Source of the DNA: Sphingosinicella sp041621755
Lineage (GTDB): Bacteria > Pseudomonadota > Alphaproteobacteria > Sphingomonadales > Sphingomonadaceae
DNA: 28,063 nt
Direction of reading: 5' to 3'
Assembly: GCA_041621755.1 (NCBI GenBank)
Contig: JBFKAE010000020.1
Location: 1-28,063 of the forward strand
This document shows positions 23,461 to 28,063 of the stretch, piece after piece. The stretch's first letter is position 1. Each line of letters opens with the position of its first letter. Below the pieces are notes generated by a model. That model had not been told where the DNA came from. It ran no database searches and worked only from the letters and a program-made list of their open reading frames with translations. The position numbers and the translations under genes are program-made.

Positions 23461-23826
23461 ATGGAAACCGGCCCGGTCGATCCCGTCCGGGCCGCCATTG
23501 CTGGCCGTTGTCCGCGCTGTGGCAAGGGCAAGGCCTTTGCCGGTCCGATAAAACTCGTCGCACGATGTTCGGCCTGCGATCTGGATATTGACGGGTTCAA
23601 TGTGGGCGACGGGCCTGCGGCATTCCTGATCTTTGGATTGGGCTTTATCATTGTCGGCCTTGCCATGTGGCTGGAATTCGGTTTTGGCCCGCCCTGGTGG
23701 CTGCACGCGCTGCTGTGGCCTCCGCTCACCATTCTTCTTACGATATTTGGCCTCAGGATCGGCAAATCGATCCTTCTGGCGCTTGAATACAAGCATGAGG
23801 CTGCAGAGGGACGGCTGAAAAGCTGA
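23461..23826 (+). CDS. DUF983 membrane protein with zinc-ribbon-like Cys pairs
   Basis: A 121-residue protein of the DUF983 family. Two CxxC pairs (C17/C20 and C36/C39) near the N-terminus resemble a zinc ribbon or metal-binding knuckle. They are followed by the conserved VGDGPAAF segment and two membrane helices (about 52-71 and 80-104). The family is uncharacterised. Its position between coxC and surf1, with no intergenic space on either side, suggests an oxidase-assembly role, perhaps in metal handling; that is inference. AGGGC lies ahead of the ATG. Its stop overlaps the surf1 start in TGATG. Confidence 0.9.
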   Translation: METGPVDPVRAAIAGRCPRCGKGKAFAGPIKLVARCSACDLDIDGFNVGDGPAAFLIFGLGFIIVGLAMWLEFGFGPPWWLHALLWPPLTILLTIFGLRIGKSILLALEYKHEAAEGRLKS

Positions 23827-24410
23827 TGCGCAAACTTCCCCTCATTCCGACATTGATGGTTCTTGTCATGGTGCCGGTGATGATTGGCCTTGGCCTTTGG
23901 CAGGTGCATCGCGCGAACTGGAAGGCAGACATGCTGACCGACCTTGAAGCCACCCGTGACGCGCCGCCGATCAGAATCACGGGGCATGTCCCTGACGGCG
24001 CAAATTTCCGCCGTGCGTTTGCCACGCTAAGATGTTTGCCGTCGACACCTGTATCGACGCGCGCCGGGCAGAGCAGCGCCGGACAGATAGGATATTCCTA
24101 TTTCATCGTTTGTGATTCGGGCCGGGATGTCGATGTTATCGAGCTGAATGCCGGTTGGTCACCGCGCCCCGGGGCGACACTCGACCTGCCGATCAGTGGT
24201 GAAGTCACAGGACGGTTGTTCAAAAATGACCGCGGCCGTGCCGCCTATGTTCTGGTCGCCGACAAGGCAATCCCGCCGCTTGAGCCGAGCGCATCACCGA
24301 CGATCGGGACGATTCCCAACAACCATATGGGCTATGCGGTGCAATGGTTCGCGTTCGCGGCCACGCTGCTCGTGATCTATGGGCTGTTCGTTTTCCGCCG
24401 CTCGAAGTGA
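23826..24410 (+). CDS. SURF1-family oxidase assembly protein
   Basis: A 194-residue inner-membrane protein with the SURF1 layout: an N-terminal helix with GLGLWQVHR (about 21-29), a periplasmic domain, and a C-terminal helix beginning in NNHMGYAVQWFAFA. SURF1 helps haem a insertion into subunit I. It is shorter than most bacterial SURF1 proteins (commonly 220-250). The central domain carries two cysteines, C70 and C96, that could form a disulfide in the periplasm. The ATG overlaps the DUF983 stop by one base. It closes the oxidase block proper; 46 bases follow before thrC. Confidence 0.92.
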   Translation: MRKLPLIPTLMVLVMVPVMIGLGLWQVHRANWKADMLTDLEATRDAPPIRITGHVPDGANFRRAFATLRCLPSTPVSTRAGQSSAGQIGYSYFIVCDSGRDVDVIELNAGWSPRPGATLDLPISGEVTGRLFKNDRGRAAYVLVADKAIPPLEPSASPTIGTIPNNHMGYAVQWFAFAATLLVIYGLFVFRRSK

Positions 24411-24456
24411 CGCTTTTGTTGCGGTGCGGCGACTCTGCCGCTAAGTCCCCACCCCT

Positions 24457-25854
24457 ATGCGATACATAAGCACACGCGGACGCGCCGAGGCGCTTGGATT
24501 TAAGGATGTAACACTCGCCGGCCTTGCCAGCGACGGCGGCCATTTCGTGCCCGAACGCTGGCCGACCATGTCAAAGACCGAGATCGCGGCGCTCGGCGGT
24601 CTCAGCTATGTCGATACGGCGTTTGAAATATGCAGGCGCTTTACCGGAGATGCGCTGCCCGACGCCGAGTTGAAGGCGTTGATCGCCGAAGCCTATGGCA
24701 ATTTCGAACATGCTGCCGTGACGCCGCTTGTGCAGCTGGATGAACGAAACTTTTTGCTTGAGCTTTTCCACGGGCCAACGCTGGCGTTCAAGGATGTTGC
24801 GCTGCAACTGCTCGGCCTGTTGTTCGAACGGTTCCTGTCGGGCGCAGGCAAGCATCTGACGATTGTCGGGGCAACATCGGGCGATACCGGTTCCGCGGCG
24901 ATCCACGCGCTTGCCGGACGTGACCATGTCGACGTTTTCATGCTGCACCCCGAAGGGCGGGTCAGCGATGTGCAGCGGCGGCAGATGACGACGGTGATGG
25001 CGCCCAATATCCATAACATCGCGATTGCAGGCACGTTCGATGATGCGCAGCGGCATGTGAAGCAGATGTTTGGTGACAGCGATGTCACCGCGCGCCTGAC
25101 GGTCAGCGCTGTCAATTCGATCAACTGGGCACGATTGATGGCGCAGGTGGTCTATTATTTCTATGCCGGTGTCCGGCTTGGCGCGCCGGACAGGAAAATC
25201 GCATTTTCGGTTCCGACGGGGAATTTTGGCGATGTCTTTGCAGGCTATGTCGCGGCGCAAATGGGGCTGCCGGTCGAACGGCTGATCGTTGCCACCAACG
25301 TCAACGACATTTTGCATCGGGCCTTGTCCGCTGGCGACTATTCGACCGGGCAGGTGACGCCGACCGCAGCGCCGTCAATGGACATTCAGGTCAGTTCCAA
25401 TTTCGAACGCCTGCTTTTTGACCTTGCCGGTCGTGATGGCGCGGTGCTGGCCGATATGATGCAGCGGTTCGACGCGACGAAATCGCTTGCGCTTAATGCT
25501 GACATGCGCGCCAAGGCGAGCGAGCATTTTTCAAGCTATCGCGTTGATTCCGATGAAATGGCGCTCACCATGCGATGGGCAAGTGAACGGGCCGGGAACG
25601 TCATCGACCCTCACAGCGCGATCGGTCTTGCCGCCGCGCGTGGCACTGTGCTTGATCCGGCGGTTCCAATTGTGACGCTGGCAACAGCGCATCCGGCGAA
25701 GTTTCGCGATGCTGTCGAACGTGCAACGGGCGTGCGGCCAATGCTGCCGCCACGCTGTTCGGGATTGTTTGATCGCGAAGAGCGTTACACCAAATTGCCC
25801 GGTGATTATGCCGCGGTGCGCGATTTTGTTCTGGAGCATGGCCGCGCATCATGA
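24457..25854 (+). CDS. thrC: Threonine synthase
   Basis: A 465-residue PLP enzyme that converts O-phosphohomoserine to threonine. The Schiff-base lysine K112 is in HGPTLAFKD. The N-terminal MRYISTRG, the VGATSGDTGSAA phosphate-binding loop and the long C-terminal part match the long (class II, fungal/proteobacterial) type. The start at 24457 fits family alignments, but the preceding bases are C-rich with no Shine-Dalgarno. A small hairpin (24426-24441, GCGGC against GCCGC) lies in the 46-base gap. thrC next to the cox cluster is a recurrent alphaproteobacterial gene order rather than a functional link. Its stop overlaps the next ATG. Confidence 0.96.
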   Translation: MRYISTRGRAEALGFKDVTLAGLASDGGHFVPERWPTMSKTEIAALGGLSYVDTAFEICRRFTGDALPDAELKALIAEAYGNFEHAAVTPLVQLDERNFLLELFHGPTLAFKDVALQLLGLLFERFLSGAGKHLTIVGATSGDTGSAAIHALAGRDHVDVFMLHPEGRVSDVQRRQMTTVMAPNIHNIAIAGTFDDAQRHVKQMFGDSDVTARLTVSAVNSINWARLMAQVVYYFYAGVRLGAPDRKIAFSVPTGNFGDVFAGYVAAQMGLPVERLIVATNVNDILHRALSAGDYSTGQVTPTAAPSMDIQVSSNFERLLFDLAGRDGAVLADMMQRFDATKSLALNADMRAKASEHFSSYRVDSDEMALTMRWASERAGNVIDPHSAIGLAAARGTVLDPAVPIVTLATAHPAKFRDAVERATGVRPMLPPRCSGLFDREERYTKLPGDYAAVRDFVLEHGRAS

Positions 25855-27080
25855 TGCGGCTGACGACTCTCGCCAATGGCCTGCGCGTTGCAACGCGCGA
25901 AATGCCAAGTGTCGAGACGGTGTCGGTCGGGCTGTTCACCGATGCTGGATCGCGTCACGAAACGGCGCGTGAAAACGGTCTTGCGCATTTGTTCGAACAT
26001 ATGGTGTTCAAGGGGGCTGGCGGTCGTTCGGCGCGCGAGATTGCCGAGGTTATCGAGGATGTCGGTGGCGATCTCAATGCGGCGACTGGGCGCGATACGA
26101 CGGTATTTTCGGCGCGCCTGCTCGCCGAACATCTGCCGCTTGGCGTCGATGTTATTGCCGATCTGATCATGCGGCCGCATTTTGAAGCCAAAGAGCTGGA
26201 GCGCGAGAAGCGCGTCGTCCTGCAGGAACTTGGCGAGGCGCGTGATACGCCAGGCGATATTGTTTTCGATAATCTTTATGCTGTTGCCTATCCCGACCAG
26301 CCGCTTGGTCGCTCGATCCTTGGCGATGAAACCAGCATATCGGGTCTGACACTTGATGATCTGGTTGCGTGGAAGGCCCGCCATTATGTGCCGTCCGCAA
26401 TGTGCCTGATCGCTGCGGGCAAGGTGGATCATGCGGCTTTTGTCGACAGCGTGTCCGCGCGCTTTGACGATGTGTCGGATGCGTCGTCAAGAGCATGCGA
26501 TCCGGCACGCTTTTCTGCAGGCCAGAACAGCGACACACGGGCGAGCGAACAGGCGCATTTGACGCTGGCGCTTGCCGCACCGGCCTCGCGCGCTGATGAC
26601 TATTTTGCTGCGCGGTTGTTTGCCGATGCGGTTGGTGGCGGCATGTCCTCGCGCCTGTTTCAGGAACTGCGCGAGGAGCGCGGACTTGCCTATAGCGTCT
26701 ATGCCGGGCTGCAGCCCTTTGATGATACCGGCATGTTTTACATCTATGCCGCGACCGAGCCTGATCAGGCGGGGCGCGCGCTGGCGTTGATGCAATCGGT
26801 CCTGAAGGATGCGGTTGAAACGCTTGACGCACGCGAATTTGAACGTGCGCGGGCGCTCGTCAAGGCCGGGCTGTTGATGAGCCTTGAAAGCGCCGAAGGG
26901 CAGGCCGCCTATGTGGCGCGGCAATTGTCGCTCTATGGTCGCCTTGTCGAACCCGCCGAAGTCGTGGCGGAGATTGATGCCGTGAGTCTCTGTCATGTGC
27001 GTGAGGCAGGCGCTGCCATGCTTGCCGGGCCGTTTGCCAGCGCGTCAGTCGGGGCGAGCGCGGCGGCACTTGCGGCCTGA
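25851..27080 (+). CDS. M16-family zinc peptidase (mitochondrial processing peptidase beta-like)
   Basis: A 409-residue inverzincin. The inverted zinc motif H46-L-F-E49-H50 is intact, and the third ligand is probably E126 in VVLQELGE. The C-terminal half has the second, non-catalytic M16 domain with GGGMSSRLFQELREERGLAYSVYA. Length and sequence match the compact alphaproteobacterial peptidases related to the mitochondrial processing peptidase beta subunit. No signal peptide is seen, so a cytoplasmic peptide-degrading role is likely. The start overlaps the thrC stop (ATGATG; the second ATG at 25854 is an alternative) and its stop overlaps the methyltransferase start. Confidence 0.95.
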   Translation: MMRLTTLANGLRVATREMPSVETVSVGLFTDAGSRHETARENGLAHLFEHMVFKGAGGRSAREIAEVIEDVGGDLNAATGRDTTVFSARLLAEHLPLGVDVIADLIMRPHFEAKELEREKRVVLQELGEARDTPGDIVFDNLYAVAYPDQPLGRSILGDETSISGLTLDDLVAWKARHYVPSAMCLIAAGKVDHAAFVDSVSARFDDVSDASSRACDPARFSAGQNSDTRASEQAHLTLALAAPASRADDYFAARLFADAVGGGMSSRLFQELREERGLAYSVYAGLQPFDDTGMFYIYAATEPDQAGRALALMQSVLKDAVETLDAREFERARALVKAGLLMSLESAEGQAAYVARQLSLYGRLVEPAEVVAEIDAVSLCHVREAGAAMLAGPFASASVGASAAALAA

Positions 27081-27946
27081 TGCGGCTGTCGACGATTATC
27101 GCTGAACCCTGGGCCGATTTCGGGCTTGTGGATTGCGGGGGCGGGCGCAAGCTTGAGCGCTATGGCCCTTATCGCTTTATCCGTCCCGAGCCGCAGGCGA
27201 TGTGGGCGCCTGCCAGTGATGACTGGCAAGCCGATGGCGAATTTGTCGGCGGTTCGGACGCAGATGGGGGCGGGCGCTGGCAATTGTCGGACAAGGTGCC
27301 GCCATCATGGCCGCTTGCCCGCAACACTGTGAAATTCTGGGCCTCGAATACACCGTTCCGGCATCTGGCTTTCTTTCCCGATATGGCCCCGCAATGGAGC
27401 TGGACGGAAAGCCGTATCGAGCCGGGTGACGAGGTCTTGAACCTGTTCGGCTATACTGGCCTTGCCAGCCTGTTCATGGCAGCAAAAGGTGCGCGGGTGA
27501 CGCATGTCGATGCGTCGAAGAAGGCGATCACCGCTGCGCGCGAAAATCAGGGCCTGTCGGACATGGGTGATTTGCCAATCCGCTGGATCGTCGATGACGC
27601 GCTGAAATTTGTCGAGCGCGAGGTCAGGCGCGGACGGCGTTATGCAGGCATTATCCTTGATCCGCCCAAATATGGTCGCGGTCCAAAGGGCGAGGTCTGG
27701 CAGCTTGACGAAAAGCTTGCCGAACTTGTTGCGGCCTGCGCGGCGCTGCTTGACGAACGGTCAAAATTCATGGTGCTGACGGCCTATGCGGTGCGTATGT
27801 CAGCGATTGCGATCGGCAATCTGATGACCGAGGCGACGCAGAATCTTGGTGGCAATGTCGAGGCGGGCGAAATGACGATCCGCGAGGAAGCGCGCGGGCT
27901 GTTGCTGCCGACGGCGATCTTCGCGCGGTGGACTCCCGCCGGTTAA
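27080..27946 (+). CDS. Class I SAM-dependent RNA methyltransferase (RlmI/RlmK-like)
   Basis: A 288-residue methyltransferase. The SAM-binding motif I is LNLFGYTG (120-127), an acidic ribose-binding residue is D144, VDDA lies at 171-174, and the catalytic DPPKYGRG is at 194-201. The PPK motif and N-terminal layout resemble the RlmI/RlmK group that makes 5-methylcytosine or N7-methylguanine in 23S rRNA, but the N-terminal PUA domain of RlmI is absent. The exact RNA target is therefore unknown. Its ATG overlaps the M16 peptidase stop in TGATG, and its TAA stop is one base from the convergent gene's stop. Confidence 0.88.
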   Translation: MRLSTIIAEPWADFGLVDCGGGRKLERYGPYRFIRPEPQAMWAPASDDWQADGEFVGGSDADGGGRWQLSDKVPPSWPLARNTVKFWASNTPFRHLAFFPDMAPQWSWTESRIEPGDEVLNLFGYTGLASLFMAAKGARVTHVDASKKAITAARENQGLSDMGDLPIRWIVDDALKFVEREVRRGRRYAGIILDPPKYGRGPKGEVWQLDEKLAELVAACAALLDERSKFMVLTAYAVRMSAIAIGNLMTEATQNLGGNVEAGEMTIREEARGLLLPTAIFARWTPAG

Positions 27947-27947
27947 A

Positions 27948-28063
27948 TTACGTACGGTGGCTGTCGGCGATCGGCTGCAGATTGCGCATGCGATTGAGTT
28001 CGGCCTTGAAGCGTTCAAGCTCAGCGCCAGCAAGTTTTTCCTGAACGGGCAGCTTGGTCGAGC
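27948..28063 (-). CDS. C-terminal end of an unidentified gene (cut by window edge)
   Basis: The minus strand reads 38 codons to a TAA at 27948-27950, giving a charged, probably helical tail ending NLQPIADSHRT. Of the three minus frames, this one has protein-like composition and stops one base from the upstream convergent stop. That matches the tight convergent packing elsewhere in the window. I do not recognise the family. The alternative overlapping frame has Ser/Arg-rich, shadow-like composition. Confidence 0.55.
   Translation of the reverse strand, partial: STKLPVQEKLAGAELERFKAELNRMRNLQPIADSHRT

Noticed and set aside
22560..23987. 475-residue open frame on the minus strand opposite coxC, DUF983 and surf1
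   Set aside because: It spans three well-supported plus-strand genes and has shadow-like composition with no recognisable motif.
1..28063. CRISPR array, tRNA/rRNA genes, transposases, toxin-antitoxin or defence genes
   Set aside because: I looked for repeats, conserved RNA motifs and recognisable protein families of these kinds and saw none; nearly every base belongs to a core gene.

Overview
The window reads as a chromosomal housekeeping segment of an alphaproteobacterium, most likely order Sphingomonadales (inference). Grounds: GC-rich codon usage, an hflK-hflC-degP operon, a coxB-coxA-ctaB-small ORF-ctaG-coxC-DUF983-surf1-thrC-M16 peptidase run, and an intergenic repeat of a kind I recall from sphingomonad genomes. 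About 97% of the sequence is coding, no gap between genes exceeds about 200 bases, and I see no rRNA, tRNA, CRISPR array, insertion sequence, phage or defence module.

Layout. 1-2613 (minus): membrane and periplasmic protein quality control (hflK, hflC, then degP cut by the window edge). 2705-4193 (plus): the Fe-S carrier ATPase Mrp and a CoA-binding protein. 4190-7440 (minus): pmbA, ubiA, a 194-base gap holding a dispersed repeat, and a CinA N-domain protein. 7489-15183 (plus): two unrelated L,D-transpeptidase genes with overlapping ends, map, argE, radC, purB, msrB and a flavin disulfide-reductase homologue. 15180-17365 (minus): a SulP anion transporter and an orphan [2Fe-2S] subunit of the isoquinoline oxidoreductase type. 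17399-27946 (plus): a dienoyl-CoA isomerase, then a compact aa3-type cytochrome c oxidase operon that runs on without a clear break into thrC, an M16 peptidase and an rRNA methyltransferase. The last 116 bases hold the C-terminus of an unidentified minus-strand gene.

How the genes work together. The cox cluster carries the three core subunits, haem O synthase (CtaB), the CuB chaperone (CtaG), SURF1, a 41-residue one-helix protein and a DUF983 zinc-ribbon membrane protein, so it looks like a self-contained oxidase assembly unit. UbiA contributes ubiquinone upstream of that respiratory chain. HflK/HflC/DegP handle envelope protein quality, and the L,D-transpeptidase pair acts on peptidoglycan. 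The rest is core metabolism: arginine, purine and threonine synthesis, methionine trimming, and methionine sulfoxide repair.

No clearly new multi-gene system is visible. The best leads are a duplicated and degenerate second domain in the first L,D-transpeptidase, a disulfide reductase homologue with Tyr where the catalytic His should be, an orphan molybdo-hydroxylase Fe-S subunit, the oxidase-associated microprotein, and three convergent gene pairs whose stop codons overlap or nearly touch.
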